64,000 bases of DNA from Vibrio sonorensis (lineage in GTDB: Bacteria; Pseudomonadota; Gammaproteobacteria; Enterobacterales; Vibrionaceae). Positions 29,971-40,204 of this stretch are shown here, piece after piece. The notes beneath the pieces are model-generated. The model was not told the DNA's origin, ran no database searches, and saw only the letters and a program-made list of their open reading frames with translations. Both the position numbers and the translations under genes were made by a program. Numbering within the stretch: the first letter of the stretch is position 1; each line of letters opens with the position of its first letter. The DNA is taken from NCBI RefSeq assembly GCF_001854765.1, contig NZ_LJJE01000035.1:1-64000 (forward strand), in the 5' to 3' direction.

Positions 29971-30747
29971 ATGATTGTATGGAGCATTGCTAACCAAAAA
30001 GGTGGCGTAGGTAAGACAACAACAACCATCACCTTAGCGGGTTTGTTAAGCAAACAAGGTAAACGAGTTTTACTTGTCGATACCGATCCCCATGCCTCGC
30101 TAACCACTTATCTCGGTTATGATTCCGACGGTGTGCCATCGAGTCTGTTCGACCTCTTCCAGCTAAAAGAGTACAACGAAGACACGGTACTACCTTTGGT
30201 GATGCGCTCTGATATTGAGAACATAGACCTACTACCGGCGCATATGTCTCTTGCTACACTTGACCGCGTTATGGGTAATCGCAGTGGTATGGGACTTATC
30301 CTTAAACGCGCTTTGATGTCCATAAAGACAAAATATGATTACGTCCTCATTGATTGTCCGCCTATCCTTGGCGTAATGATGGTTAATGCCTTGGCGGCAA
30401 GTGACCGGATTCTTATCCCAGTACAAACCGAATTCCTAGCCATGAAGGGTTTGGAGCGTATGGTGCGAACACTGGCGATAATGCAAAAATCGCGTAATAA
30501 AGCCTTTAAAGTCACCATTGTTCCTACTATGTACGACAAGCGAACCAACGCTTCATTGCAAACACTACAACAGCTGAAAAAAGACTACCCAAGTCAAGTC
30601 TGGTCGTCCGCTGTTCCCATTGATACAAAGTTTCGAGATGCAAGTTTGAAGAACCTTCCCGTTTCTCACTTTGCTTCTGGCAGCCGTGGTGTTTTCGCTT
30701 ACAAGCAACTTTTACTCTATTTAGAGAGGTTGTCGATTGATGAGTGA
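29971..30747 (+). CDS. parC: ParA-like chemotaxis positioning ATPase ParC
   Basis: The 258-residue protein has the deviant Walker A NQKGGVGKTTTT, VDTDPHASLT and YVLIDCPPILG of the ParA/Soj family. In Vibrio the ParA homologue located between cheB and a CheW-like gene is ParC. It places chemotaxis arrays at the cell pole through HubP. This is not topoisomerase ParC. Start ATG 29971; it overlaps parP by 8 bases. Confidence 0.9.
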   Translation: MIVWSIANQKGGVGKTTTTITLAGLLSKQGKRVLLVDTDPHASLTTYLGYDSDGVPSSLFDLFQLKEYNEDTVLPLVMRSDIENIDLLPAHMSLATLDRVMGNRSGMGLILKRALMSIKTKYDYVLIDCPPILGVMMVNALAASDRILIPVQTEFLAMKGLERMVRTLAIMQKSRNKAFKVTIVPTMYDKRTNASLQTLQQLKKDYPSQVWSSAVPIDTKFRDASLKNLPVSHFASGSRGVFAYKQLLLYLERLSIDE

Positions 30748-31852
30748 TTCAACTTTGCTTTCCAGTGAACAAGCTTTAGATGAGTACTTCTCCGCTCTCC
30801 TAGACGATGAGTTTGAAGAAGAACTGGTAGAAGCGAGTACTGAACCGGAAGCGCTGAGCGGTACCGAAGAAATGGCTCAGGATTTAGAGCCATTACCGCA
30901 AGTGGCTGAAGGGAAAAGTTACTATCACTTGCCGACCGAAGAGGTTGAATTACCCAACTTAGAAGATGTTGAAAAGCTACTTCAGCAGCTCGAATCTAGT
31001 AATCCAGTGGCGGAGCTTGATCTCGAAGAGGTAATGGTCCAAAACACCGAAGCCATTTTTGAGAAAACTCCTGAACTGACAGAAGCAGCGTCTGCTCTGG
31101 TAGCAGAAGAAGAGATCCAAGATTGGGACATTGAAAATTTAACAGAAGCTGTAACGGTTGAGCCTGTTGTCGAAGAGATTGTCGTCGATATCGAGGAAAC
31201 AACGGTTGAGGATGTAAGTGTTGAGTTTTCCATCGAGCCACAAGTTGAAGTGGTCGAAGAACCAGTTGTTGAAGCTGCGGTTCAAGTACAACAAGTAGAA
31301 GAACCCATAGCAGACGAACCCGTTGTCGACATTGCAGAGAGCGCAGAATTAGAGACTCAGGCTGGCGGTCATGGGTTACACACATGGCAAAGCACGGCAA
31401 GGGATGTCGACTTCCAAGTGCTCTATTTCGATGTAAATGGCGTAACCTTCGCTGTACCCCTAGACGAGTTGGGGGGAATCCACCGCATGGAAGAGCTCAA
31501 TCACATCATTGGTAAGCCACAGTGGTATCTCGGTCTGCAAAACAGCCGTGACAATAAGTTAGATGTGGTTGATACCGCTCGATGGGTGATGGCCGAAAAA
31601 TTGACAGACGAAGAATATAAGCAACAATATCAGTATATTGTTATGCTTGGTGAAAGTATGTGGGGCTTGGCCTCCACCGAGCTGCTTGGCACAGAATTAT
31701 TAAACACTGAGAAAGTCCGCTGGCGTGAAACAGCTGGTAAAAGGCCTTGGCTTGCGGGCATGGTCAAAGAAAAAATGTGTGCTTTGATACATGTTGAAGC
31801 ATTGATAGCTATGCTTAATGCAGGGCTTGATGTAAAAGCACTTGATAATTAA
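30740..31852 (+). CDS. parP: Chemotaxis array protein ParP (CheW-like)
   Basis: ParP links ParC to chemotaxis arrays and stabilizes CheA there. The 370-residue protein has a short N-terminal segment, a long acidic Val/Glu/Pro-rich linker (about 20-210), and a C-terminal CheW-like domain (FQVLYFDVNGVTFAVPLDELGGIHR to the end), known in Vibrio as the array-integration domain. The start codon lies inside the end of parC. Confidence 0.88.
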   Translation: MSDSTLLSSEQALDEYFSALLDDEFEEELVEASTEPEALSGTEEMAQDLEPLPQVAEGKSYYHLPTEEVELPNLEDVEKLLQQLESSNPVAELDLEEVMVQNTEAIFEKTPELTEAASALVAEEEIQDWDIENLTEAVTVEPVVEEIVVDIEETTVEDVSVEFSIEPQVEVVEEPVVEAAVQVQQVEEPIADEPVVDIAESAELETQAGGHGLHTWQSTARDVDFQVLYFDVNGVTFAVPLDELGGIHRMEELNHIIGKPQWYLGLQNSRDNKLDVVDTARWVMAEKLTDEEYKQQYQYIVMLGESMWGLASTELLGTELLNTEKVRWRETAGKRPWLAGMVKEKMCALIHVEALIAMLNAGLDVKALDN

Positions 31853-31889
31853 AACACTTATGCCAGAAATGGCTTAGAGAGGATTAGGT

Positions 31890-32384
31890 ATGTCTCAAAC
31901 GAATGAAGTCGAAGTGAGAAAAGAACAGTCGAATGACGAAGTACTTCAGTGGGTGACGTTCCAGCTTGAAGAAGAAACCTACGGCATCAACGTAATGCAA
32001 GTACGTGAAGTACTTCGCTATACTGAAATTGCGCCGGTTCCGGGTGCTCCTGACTATGTTTTAGGTATTATCAACCTACGTGGTAACGTTGTAACGGTTA
32101 TCGACACTCGTTCGCGCTTTGGCTTGATGGAAGGCGAAATTACTGATAACACTCGTATTATCGTTATCGAGTCTGAGCATCAGGTAATCGGTATTCTTGT
32201 CGATAGCGTTGCTGAAGTGGTTTACCTGCGTTCTTCTGAAATCGATACCACACCAAGTGTCGGTACCGATGAAAGTGCGAAGTTTATTCAAGGTGTAAGC
32301 AACCGCGATGGCAAGTTGCTGATCTTGGTTGACCTAAACAAACTTCTTACTGATGAAGAATGGGATGAAATGGCTCATCTGTAA
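31890..32384 (+). CDS. cheW: Chemotaxis coupling protein CheW
   Basis: CheW joins chemoreceptors to CheA. The 164-residue protein shows the family core: WVTFQLEEETYGINVMQVREVLRY, VPGAPDYVLGIINLRGNVVTVID and GILVDSVAEVV. The length is normal. Its stop codon overlaps the next start (TAATG). Confidence 0.96.
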   Translation: MSQTNEVEVRKEQSNDEVLQWVTFQLEEETYGINVMQVREVLRYTEIAPVPGAPDYVLGIINLRGNVVTVIDTRSRFGLMEGEITDNTRIIVIESEHQVIGILVDSVAEVVYLRSSEIDTTPSVGTDESAKFIQGVSNRDGKLLILVDLNKLLTDEEWDEMAHL

Positions 32385-32875
32385 TGAGTAGTTCGTTTTT
32401 GCTTAGTGCACCAGTGATAGCTGGTGCTGCTGCACTTGTTGTATTACTTCTGTTGCTCACATTGTGGAGACTTAGAAGCGGTATTTCTCGCGTTTCGGAT
32501 CACAATAGACAGCAAAATCGATTGTTAGACAGAGAGCTACAGAAAGCGAATAAGCAATTGCTTGAAGTTCGGTCGGTTGTTGTCGGACTGGGGCAGAAAA
32601 TCAGTGAACAGCAAGACATTATTGCTTTGCTAAACGAGCGTATTAAAGAGCTAGAACAAGCAGATAGCGATGGTCGCTTGTATTCAAGAGCAAGCAAAAT
32701 GGTGCAATTGGGCGCTGATCTCGATGAACTCATCGAAGAGTGCGAGCTGCCAAAAGCGGAAGCGGAGCTTATGATGTCGCTGCAAAACAAAATATCCGGT
32801 AAAGAGGATGTTCCGCCACTCTCAAGCTCTCCAGAAAAGCGGCCTCCTGAGCGTAGAAAGTCCGCTAGAAAATAA
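32384..32875 (+). CDS. DUF2802 membrane protein at end of chemotaxis operon
   Basis: The 163-residue protein has one N-terminal membrane helix (about 10-28, VIAGAAALVVLLLLLTLWRL) and a coiled coil (about 35-95). A short helical motif (ASKMVQLGADLDELIEECELPKAEAELM) resembles a winged helix in DUF2802, and the tail is basic. It is translationally coupled to cheW. Its function is not established; the position suggests a role linked to motility or array placement. Confidence 0.8.
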   Translation: MSSSFLLSAPVIAGAAALVVLLLLLTLWRLRSGISRVSDHNRQQNRLLDRELQKANKQLLEVRSVVVGLGQKISEQQDIIALLNERIKELEQADSDGRLYSRASKMVQLGADLDELIEECELPKAEAELMMSLQNKISGKEDVPPLSSSPEKRPPERRKSARK

Positions 32876-32883
32876 CAGTTAAC

Positions 32884-32912
32884 AAGGCATCGATTGGTGC
32901 CTTTTTATTTCC
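32884..32912 (+). terminator. Terminator of the flagellar/chemotaxis operon
   Basis: The AAGGCA / TGCCTT stem with an 8-base loop is followed by TTTTATTT, directly after the DUF2802 gene. Confidence 0.75.
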
Positions 32913-33100
32913 TTGCTATACACAATCTCTCCTTACTTTGCGTTCGCTTGTAATGTAACCATTTAGTGGTAGTTACTACACATTATGATTAAATATTAAC
33001 AGTTTCTTACCGAGTTTCGTGACTCGTAAAGGTCTATTTGTGTTTCGCCACACTCTTGCTGTGGTAATATAAGCGTCTGAAATTTGTATTGTGATTTTGA

Positions 33101-33721
33101 ATGCTAGAAGTAAAACAACTCACCGCAATCCGTGATGAAAGAATCTTGTTCGAGTCCCTTTCCTTTACTATTGATACCGGTGAACTGGTTCAAATTGAAG
33201 GGCGAAATGGCACGGGTAAAACAACGCTTTTACGCATAGTTGCTGGGCTTGGCGATAGAGAACATGGCGATATCCTCTGGAATGGAAAAACGATAGAAAG
33301 TGATCGCGAGAGCTTTCACCAAGATCTTCTCTTTCTGGGTCACCAAACAGGGGTTAAGCGAGAGCTTACTGCATTCGAAAATTTGCGCTTCTATCTATCG
33401 GTTCACAGTCAAGTTAAAGTCGACAAAGAGCGCATCTACCAAGCTTTAATGCAAGTAGGTTTGGCAGGGCGAGAAGACGTACCGGTAGCTCAACTTTCTG
33501 CCGGTCAGCAAAGACGCGTTGCGTTGGCAAGACTCTGGCTTAGTGAACACAAGCTATGGATACTCGATGAGCCGCTAACCGCCATCGATAAACAAGGCGT
33601 AAAAGTACTTGAATCACTGTTTCTCAATCATGCGGAATCGGGGGGGATCGTTGTGCTGACGACTCACCAAGACATGTTTTCAGACAACCCTAAATTGCGC
33701 AAAATTAAGTTGGGTGAATGA
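33101..33721 (+). CDS. ccmA: Heme ABC exporter ATP-binding protein CcmA
   Basis: CcmA is the ATPase of the CcmABCD complex that frees holo-CcmE during cytochrome c maturation. The 206-residue protein has Walker A ([13 protein letters not shown]), signature [14 protein letters not shown], Walker [13 protein letters not shown] and the switch region LTTHQD. Its stop overlaps the ccmB start. Confidence 0.96.
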   Translation: MLEVKQLTAIRDERILFESLSFTIDTGELVQIEGRNGTGKTTLLRIVAGLGDREHGDILWNGKTIESDRESFHQDLLFLGHQTGVKRELTAFENLRFYLSVHSQVKVDKERIYQALMQVGLAGREDVPVAQLSAGQQRRVALARLWLSEHKLWILDEPLTAIDKQGVKVLESLFLNHAESGGIVVLTTHQDMFSDNPKLRKIKLGE

Positions 33722-34392
33722 CTATGATTGCCACTATGAACAGTATCATTCGCCGAGAGTTACTTATCGCTTTTCGTCGTCAAGCCGATATTTTTAACCC
33801 CCTTTGGTTTTTTATCATCGTCATCACTTTGTTCCCACTGAGTATTGGACCAGAGCCGAATCTGCTGGCGCGGATCTCTGCGGGAATAGTCTGGGTAGCG
33901 GCATTACTGTCTGCGTTGCTGTCACTCGAAAGGTTGTTTAGGGACGATTTTCAAGACGGTGCTCTAGAGCAGATGATGCTGATGCCCGTACCACTATCTG
34001 TAGTGGTGATATCAAAGGTTGCTGCACATTGGATCTTGACTGGACTACCATTAATCTTGATTAGTCCTTTGTTAGCGATACTGCTGTCTTTGAGTTTTGA
34101 TTCGTGGTTAGCCATTGTGCTGACACTGATTATAGGTACGCCAACCCTGAGCTTTTTGGGCGCAATTGGCGTGGCCTTGACGGTGGGCTTACAAAAGGGC
34201 GGGGTACTGCTGAGTTTGCTGATCCTTCCCTTGTATATACCCATACTAATATTTGCTACCTCTGCCATTGATGCGGCGTCGCTGGGTATGGCCTACAACG
34301 GACAACTGGCCGTTTTAGGTGCGATGTTAGCAGGGGCAATGACTTTGACACCAGTGGCGATTTCGGCCGCACTGCGGGTAAGTGTCAATTAG
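33718..34392 (+). CDS. ccmB: Heme exporter membrane protein CcmB
   Basis: The 224-residue protein has about six membrane helices and the family features [19 protein letters not shown] and [16 protein letters not shown]. It forms the transporter with CcmA. Its start overlaps the ccmA stop (ATGA). A 105-base gap follows before ccmC, unlike the tight spacing elsewhere in the operon. Confidence 0.95.
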   Translation: MTMIATMNSIIRRELLIAFRRQADIFNPLWFFIIVITLFPLSIGPEPNLLARISAGIVWVAALLSALLSLERLFRDDFQDGALEQMMLMPVPLSVVVISKVAAHWILTGLPLILISPLLAILLSLSFDSWLAIVLTLIIGTPTLSFLGAIGVALTVGLQKGGVLLSLLILPLYIPILIFATSAIDAASLGMAYNGQLAVLGAMLAGAMTLTPVAISAALRVSVN

Positions 34393-34497
34393 TTGTTTTC
34401 GATCAAGCACGAAAAATTCCCGTTTATTACATTACACAACTATAAAAACGTTCCAGAATGTCACTGGGACACAATGAAGTAAAAGTGAGATCAAACC

Positions 34498-35247
34498 ATG
34501 TGGAAATGGCTCCATCCTTATGCCAAGCCCGAAGCAGCTTACCTACTTAGTGGTAAGCTTTTACCGTGGTTCTCAGTACTGGCCTTTGCATGCTTAACCA
34601 TGGGCTCAGTTTGGGGATTGGCGTTTGCCCCTTCCGACTATCAGCAAGGTGATAGTTTTAGGATCATCTACATCCATGTGCCTTCTGCAATATGGTCCAT
34701 GGGTGTCTATATGTCGATGGCGATTGCCGCATTTATCGGCATTGTTTGGCAATTAAGGCTCTCTAATATGGCGGCCCTAGCTATGGCACCTATTGGAGCT
34801 GTGTATACCTTTATCGCACTGATCACGGGCGCTATATGGGGTAAACCTATGTGGGGAACATGGTGGGTTTGGGACGCTCGTTTAACCTCTGAGCTGATTC
34901 TTCTATTCTTGTATCTGGGTGTGATTGCACTCTACCACGCATTTGATGATCAAAAAACAGCCGCAAAGGCAGCAGGTATCCTTGCCATTGTTGGCGTGGT
35001 TAACCTGCCAATCATTCACTTCTCGGTTGAGTGGTGGAACACACTTCACCAAGGTGCAACCATCACAAAATTTGCTAAACCGTCAATTTCGAACGATATG
35101 TTGTGGCCTCTGCTGCTTAACATTTTTGGCTTTGCGTTCTTTTTTGCAGCTGTCACATTGGTTCGGTTCAGGAATGAAATTATCAGCAAGGAAAGCCACC
35201 GCCCTTGGGTTGAGGCTTTGGCAACTAAGAAAAGTGTGGTGGGGTAA
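34498..35247 (+). CDS. ccmC: Heme exporter protein CcmC
   Basis: CcmC delivers heme to CcmE. The 249-residue, six-helix protein has the tryptophan-rich heme-handling motif GTWWVWDARLTSELIL and the flanking histidines (IYIHVPSAIWSM and IIHFSVEWWNTLHQ). The length is normal. Confidence 0.96.
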   Translation: MWKWLHPYAKPEAAYLLSGKLLPWFSVLAFACLTMGSVWGLAFAPSDYQQGDSFRIIYIHVPSAIWSMGVYMSMAIAAFIGIVWQLRLSNMAALAMAPIGAVYTFIALITGAIWGKPMWGTWWVWDARLTSELILLFLYLGVIALYHAFDDQKTAAKAAGILAIVGVVNLPIIHFSVEWWNTLHQGATITKFAKPSISNDMLWPLLLNIFGFAFFFAAVTLVRFRNEIISKESHRPWVEALATKKSVVG

Positions 35248-35252
35248 TTAGT

Positions 35253-35459
35253 ATGCATTTTGAATCGTTATCAGACTTTTTTGCTATGGGTGGTTACGCC
35301 TCCTACGTTTGGAGTGCTTTTGGTATCACCTTTATTGCCATGTTTGTATTGTTGTTTGTGAGCGCTCGTCGCAGCAAGTCCCTATTAAAAGAAGTAGAAG
35401 CAAAGTTAGCGCGCCAAGCTCGAATTGACGCCGCTAAAAATCTGGAGAATACCCTATGA
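35253..35459 (+). CDS. ccmD: Heme exporter small protein CcmD
   Basis: The 68-residue protein has one membrane helix (about 15-34, [20 protein letters not shown]) and a basic cytoplasmic tail. In E. coli CcmD holds CcmE in the CcmC complex. It overlaps ccmE by 4 bases. Confidence 0.93.
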   Translation: MHFESLSDFFAMGGYASYVWSAFGITFIAMFVLLFVSARRSKSLLKEVEAKLARQARIDAAKNLENTL

Positions 35460-35941
35460 ACCCAAGACGTAAAAAGAGGCTCGGTATTGTTCTTGCCATT
35501 TTTATTGGTATGAGTGCCACCATAGGTTTAATGATTTATGCGTTAAACCAGAATATGGATCTTTTTTATACTCCCACTGAACTAGTCAATGGCAAACCAG
35601 ATGGTACTAAACCTGAAGTTGGTCAACGACTTCGCATCGGTGGGATGGTGGTTGTAGGCTCGGTTAGACGAGATAGCGACTCTTTGAAGGTCTCTTTTGA
35701 TCTACACGATGTTGGTCCAATTGTCACCATAGAATACGAAGGTATATTACCTGATCTTTTCCGCGAAGGTCAGGGCATCGTCGCGCAAGGCGTTTTAAAG
35801 GATGCAACAACTGTAGAAGCGTTTGAAGTTCTCGCTAAGCACGATGAAGAATACATGCCACCAGAAGTTGCTGAAGCGATGAAAAAAACTCACGCGCCGC
35901 TGCAATATTCTGAAGAGCAAAAACAGGGTAGTGGTCTATGA
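35456..35941 (+). CDS. ccmE: Heme chaperone CcmE
   Basis: CcmE carries heme covalently in the periplasm. The 161-residue protein has an N-terminal anchor helix (about 8-28), an OB-fold domain, and the heme-binding HxxxY motif in [13 protein letters not shown]. The length is normal. It overlaps ccmF by 4 bases. Confidence 0.96.
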   Translation: MNPRRKKRLGIVLAIFIGMSATIGLMIYALNQNMDLFYTPTELVNGKPDGTKPEVGQRLRIGGMVVVGSVRRDSDSLKVSFDLHDVGPIVTIEYEGILPDLFREGQGIVAQGVLKDATTVEAFEVLAKHDEEYMPPEVAEAMKKTHAPLQYSEEQKQGSGL

Positions 35942-37904
35942 TTGCTGAAATTGGCCATTTTGCCCTAATCGTTTCTTTGCCACTGGCATTGCTACTGAGT
36001 TTGTTGCCGCTTATTGGTGCATCCAAGAACAATACCATGCTGATGAACACGGCAAGACCTTTGTCTTGGGGGATGTTTTTACTGCTGTTGGTTTCGTTCG
36101 TTATTCTTTGCTGGGCGTTTTACGTTAACGATTTCACTCTTCAATACGTAGCGAGTAACTCGAACAGCCAACTGCCTTGGTACTATCGAATCACCGCAGT
36201 TTGGGGGGCACACGAAGGCTCTCTATTGCTTTGGGTACTCATTCAGGCTGCGTGGACGGTGGCTGTAGCAACATTTAGTCGCGGTATGCCGCAGGAAAGT
36301 GTCGCTAGGGTTTTGGCCGTCATGGGCATGATCACTGTCGGGTTCCTGCTGTTTATCATTGTTACGTCAAACCCTTTCCTAAGAACCTTACCCTACTTTC
36401 CGGTCGATGGGCGAGATCTCAACCCATTGCTTCAAGATCCGGGGTTAATTGTTCACCCACCTATGCTTTACATGGGATATGTGGGTTTTTCCGTGGCGTT
36501 CTCTTTTGCTATCGCTTCACTTATCTCAGGTCGTTTAGATACTGCATGGGCTAGATGGTCTCGCCCTTGGACAACGGCCGCATGGTTGTTCCTGACGTTG
36601 GGGATTGCGCTTGGCTCTTGGTGGGCATACTACGAATTAGGTTGGGGTGGCTGGTGGTTCTGGGATCCAGTTGAGAACGCTTCCTTTATGCCTTGGCTTG
36701 TCGGTACTGCACTTATGCACTCTTTGGCGGTAACGGAAAAAAGAGGAACCTTTAAAGCTTGGACGGTCTTACTAGCGATTTCGGCGTTTTCGTTAAGCCT
36801 TTTAGGTACCTTTTTAGTGCGATCTGGGGTTTTGGTCTCGGTTCACGCCTTTGCTTCCGATCCTGCTAGAGGCATGTTTATCCTTGGCTTCTTAGTCGTG
36901 GTCATTGGCAGTTCATTACTGCTATTTGCCTTGAGAGGAGCGTCCGTTCGCGTTCGCGGAAGCTTTGATTTGATCTCCAGAGAAAATGCATTACTTGTCA
37001 ATAATGTGTTGTTGATAGCCGCTTTGGTTATCGTGCTAGTCGGAACCTTATTACCCCTAGTGCACAAGCAGATTGGTTTGGGCTCTGTATCAATTGGTGC
37101 TCCTTTCTTCGATATGCTCTTTGCATGGCTGATGATCCCTTTCTCATTCTTCTTGGGTATTGGGCCTTTGATTCGTTGGAAGCGCGATAATTTATCGAAT
37201 ATCGCTAAACCTATGATAGTGACAGGTATCGCTTCGCTGGTTTTGGCCGCGATCTGTGTTTACTTGTTCTCAGACTACTTCCTGTTTATGGCATATCTAG
37301 GGTGGGTAATGGCATTCTGGATTATCGGTCTGCACATCTACGAACTTCACCAGCGTGCCACTCATAGACACTCGTTTGTGGAAGGCGTCCGCAAACTGCA
37401 GCGCAGCCATTGGGCAATGATGCTTGGTCATATTGGCTTGGCGGTTACCGTGATTGGTATAGCGATGGTGCAAAATTACAGTATCGAAAGAGACGTAAGA
37501 CTTGCACCTGGTGAACATTTCCAAATTCAAGGTTACGATTTTTACTTCTCTGGCCTGCGAGATAATGACGGACCTAACTATGATGGTTATATCGCCGACT
37601 TTGAAATCACGCATAATGGTCAGTATATAAATACACTTCACGCTGAAAAACGTTTCTATACGACAGCGCGTTCGATGATGACCGAAGCGGCAATCGATCG
37701 TGGAGTGACTCGTGATTTGTATATCGCTATGGGTGAACGCTTGATGACAATAAATCATGGGCGGTAAGAATTTACTACAAACCTTTTGTGCGTTGGATTT
37801 GGGCAGGTTCTCTGATCATGTCTATTGGTGGCGCTTTAGCAATTAGTGATCGCCGTTACCGTTTCCGTAAGTCTTCTAAAAAGCAAGGAGCCGCAGATGA
37901 ATAA
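35938..37904 (+). CDS. ccmF: Heme lyase CcmF, frameshifted near the 3' end
   Basis: CcmF attaches heme to apocytochrome c together with CcmH. It is a large polytopic protein with the WWD motif [19 protein letters not shown]. The frame breaks near 37744, where one G appears missing (TTGGATG to TTGATG), giving an early stop at 37767. With it restored the C-terminus continues with [18 protein letters not shown], including the last membrane helix, to a stop at 37902-37904, about 655 residues. That stop overlaps the ccmG start. Confidence 0.92.
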
Positions 37905-38451
37905 GAAAATACTCTATATTCCCCTTGTGGCTTTTATGGCGCTAGTCGCTGTGTTTGCTTTGCAACTGGCTAAGAACTCAGCGGGAGATGATCCGACTAA
38001 GCTCGAGTCGGTGTTGATTGGCAAAGAAGTACCAAAATTCAAGTTGGAAGATTTGGCCGAGCCGGGAAAACTATACGATCAAGCCATTTTTGAGGGTGAA
38101 CCTCTGCTTCTCAACGTGTGGGCGACATGGTGCCCAACCTGTTACGCGGAACATCAGTACCTCAACGAGTTAGCGGCGCAAGGTGTCAAGATCATAGGCT
38201 TGAATTACAAAGATGATCGCGGTAAAGCGATTGGTTGGCTAAATGATCTCGGTAATCCCTATTTAATCAGCTTGTTTGATGGCAATGGTATGTTAGGCCT
38301 TGACCTAGGTGTCTACGGTGCGCCGGAGACCTTTTTAATCGATGCGAAAGGCGTGATTCGCTATCGCCACGTTGGTGATGTCAATCCGACTAACTGGCAG
38401 GAAAAATTGCAACCTCTGTATCAAGCAATGGTAGAGGAGGCGAAACAATGA
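37897..38451 (+). CDS. ccmG: Thiol:disulfide interchange protein CcmG (DsbE)
   Basis: CcmG keeps apocytochrome or CcmH cysteines reduced in the periplasm. The 184-residue protein starts [13 protein letters not shown] at 37897, has a membrane anchor, a thioredoxin fold with active site WATWCPTCYAEH, and the GAPETFLID segment with cis-Pro. A longer in-frame start at 37846 would overlap ccmF more deeply and is not needed. Confidence 0.95.
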   Translation: MNKKILYIPLVAFMALVAVFALQLAKNSAGDDPTKLESVLIGKEVPKFKLEDLAEPGKLYDQAIFEGEPLLLNVWATWCPTCYAEHQYLNELAAQGVKIIGLNYKDDRGKAIGWLNDLGNPYLISLFDGNGMLGLDLGVYGAPETFLIDAKGVIRYRHVGDVNPTNWQEKLQPLYQAMVEEAKQ

Positions 38452-38927
38452 AACGCCTTTTAATCGCTTTGTGTGTATTTCTTGCTTTTACATCGATGAG
38501 CTATGCCGCTATCGAAGTTTATGAGTTCGACTCGCTAGAGCAAGAGCAGCAGTTTAAAGAGCTTGGACATACGCTGCGTTGTCCCAAGTGTCAAAACAAC
38601 ACGATTTCTGATTCCAATGCCGAACTGGCTCAAGACTTGAGACAGAAAGTGTACGAAATGACGAAAGAAGGGAAGTCTAAGCAGGAAATTGTCGATTATA
38701 TGATTGCTCGCTACGGCAATTTTGTTACTTACCAACCTCCATTTACCCTTGCTACGTCAGTACTTTGGTTAGGGCCCTTTGTAGTGATAGCGATTGGCTT
38801 CGGCTTTATTGTGATGAGAAGCCGACGCAAGCCATTGGCGCAAAATGACGAACAAGTGTGGGATGAAGAAAAAGAGTCTCGCTTAAAAGCACTGCTAGAT
38901 GAAGAGAATGATGGAGATAAGCGGTAA
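38448..38927 (+). CDS. ccmH: Cytochrome c-type biogenesis protein CcmH
   Basis: The 159-residue protein has a signal peptide (MKRLLIALCVFLAFTSMSYA), the redox motif LRCPKCQNN and one C-terminal membrane helix (about 101-125). This is the short form, with the TPR part encoded separately as ccmI. It overlaps ccmG by 4 bases. Confidence 0.95.
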   Translation: MKRLLIALCVFLAFTSMSYAAIEVYEFDSLEQEQQFKELGHTLRCPKCQNNTISDSNAELAQDLRQKVYEMTKEGKSKQEIVDYMIARYGNFVTYQPPFTLATSVLWLGPFVVIAIGFGFIVMRSRRKPLAQNDEQVWDEEKESRLKALLDEENDGDKR

Positions 38928-40138
38928 TGACACTATTTTGGATAGCTTCAATCATTCTGATTGTATTGAGTTGTGTGGTTGTTGCACTACCGGTTATACG
39001 TCGAAAAGAAAATGATGACGAAGCCCTTCGAGACGAGCTAAACAAAGCTTTTTACAAAGACAGATTAAGCGAGCTTGAGGAAGAGAATGACGAAGGTTTA
39101 GTGGTCAATCAGCAAGAGCTGATCGCAGAACTTAAACAGTCGTTGTTGGATGATGTTCCCAGTGAACAGATTGAAAAGAAGCAAAGTGACATCTCTCCAG
39201 CTTTCGTTTTGATACCGTCAATGCTTTTGGTGTTAGCGCTCTCTTACGGTATGTACTGGCAATTCGGTGCTGCTGACCATGTAAAACAGTGGCAAGAGGT
39301 GAGTGCGAATTTACCATCACTATCTAAAAAGTTGATGGCGCCGGAAGGCGTGATGTTAACCGATGACGAAATGGAAGATTTAACTCTAGCATTGCGTACA
39401 CGGTTGCATTATCAGCCAGAAGATTCAACGGGGTGGTTGCTATTAGGTCGAGTAGCGTTGGCAAATCGAGATGTTGAAACGGCAATCGGTGCGATGAAAC
39501 GGGCGTATAAAACTGAACCGGAAAGCGACGATGTTAAGCTCGGCTACGCCCAAGCGCTAATGCTGTCACACGACGATATGGACCAAGACACCGCAAGAAA
39601 GTTGTTGGGTCAACTTATCCAAAATGATTATGTCGATATTCGCGTCTTCTCTTTGTTGGCCTTTGATGCTTTTGAGCGTCAAGACTATGCTGCCGCGATT
39701 CGTTATTGGCGTGCAATGCAGCAAATGATCGGCCCACAGGACAGTCGATTTGAAATGCTAGAGCGCAGTATTCAAAATGCTGCCCAACAGATGGATGGCC
39801 CTCAAGGAGCTTCTGTATCTGTGACCATTTCTCTGGGTGAGGGTGTGCAGGTTCCTGAAAATGCGGCACTTATTGTTTCAGTGCACAATGCAGACGGCTC
39901 ACCTATGCCTATAGCAGCGGCTCGATACCCAGTAGGCCAGCTACCTAGAACGGTATTACTCGACGATGGTAACAGCATGATGGAAGGTAATTCGCTGTCT
40001 CAACTGAAAGAATTACTAGTGAGAGCGAGAGTCGATCTCGACGGAAATGTAGCAACTCGCGATGGGGACTGGTTTGGAGAAAGCGAAGCGGTTAAACTAG
40101 GGGAATCAGTTGAGGTAATAATAGATAAGCAGTATTAA
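38927..40138 (+). CDS. ccmI: Cytochrome c biogenesis protein CcmI (TPR)
   Basis: CcmI binds the apocytochrome C-terminus and presents it to CcmFH. The 403-residue protein has two N-terminal membrane helices (about 4-24 and 93-112), TPR repeats (about 150-275, with GWLLLGRVALANRDVETAIGAM), and a C-terminal periplasmic domain. Its start overlaps the ccmH stop (TAATG). It is the last gene of the operon. Confidence 0.93.
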   Translation: MTLFWIASIILIVLSCVVVALPVIRRKENDDEALRDELNKAFYKDRLSELEEENDEGLVVNQQELIAELKQSLLDDVPSEQIEKKQSDISPAFVLIPSMLLVLALSYGMYWQFGAADHVKQWQEVSANLPSLSKKLMAPEGVMLTDDEMEDLTLALRTRLHYQPEDSTGWLLLGRVALANRDVETAIGAMKRAYKTEPESDDVKLGYAQALMLSHDDMDQDTARKLLGQLIQNDYVDIRVFSLLAFDAFERQDYAAAIRYWRAMQQMIGPQDSRFEMLERSIQNAAQQMDGPQGASVSVTISLGEGVQVPENAALIVSVHNADGSPMPIAAARYPVGQLPRTVLLDDGNSMMEGNSLSQLKELLVRARVDLDGNVATRDGDWFGESEAVKLGESVEVIIDKQY

Positions 40139-40163
40139 CGATTATTTCGTTATGTTTATCTTT

Positions 40164-40187
40164 AAGGCCGATTCGTCGGCCTTTTTA
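40164..40187 (+). terminator. ccm operon terminator
   Basis: AAGGCCGA-TTCG-TCGGCCTT, a UUCG tetraloop hairpin, is followed by TTTAATT. Confidence 0.88.
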
Positions 40188-40204
40188 ATTGGAATAATAT
40201 AATA

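Noticed and set aside
37740..37904. ccmF as a naturally shortened protein
   Set aside because: The lost tail is fully encoded in the -1 frame and runs exactly to the ccmG overlap.
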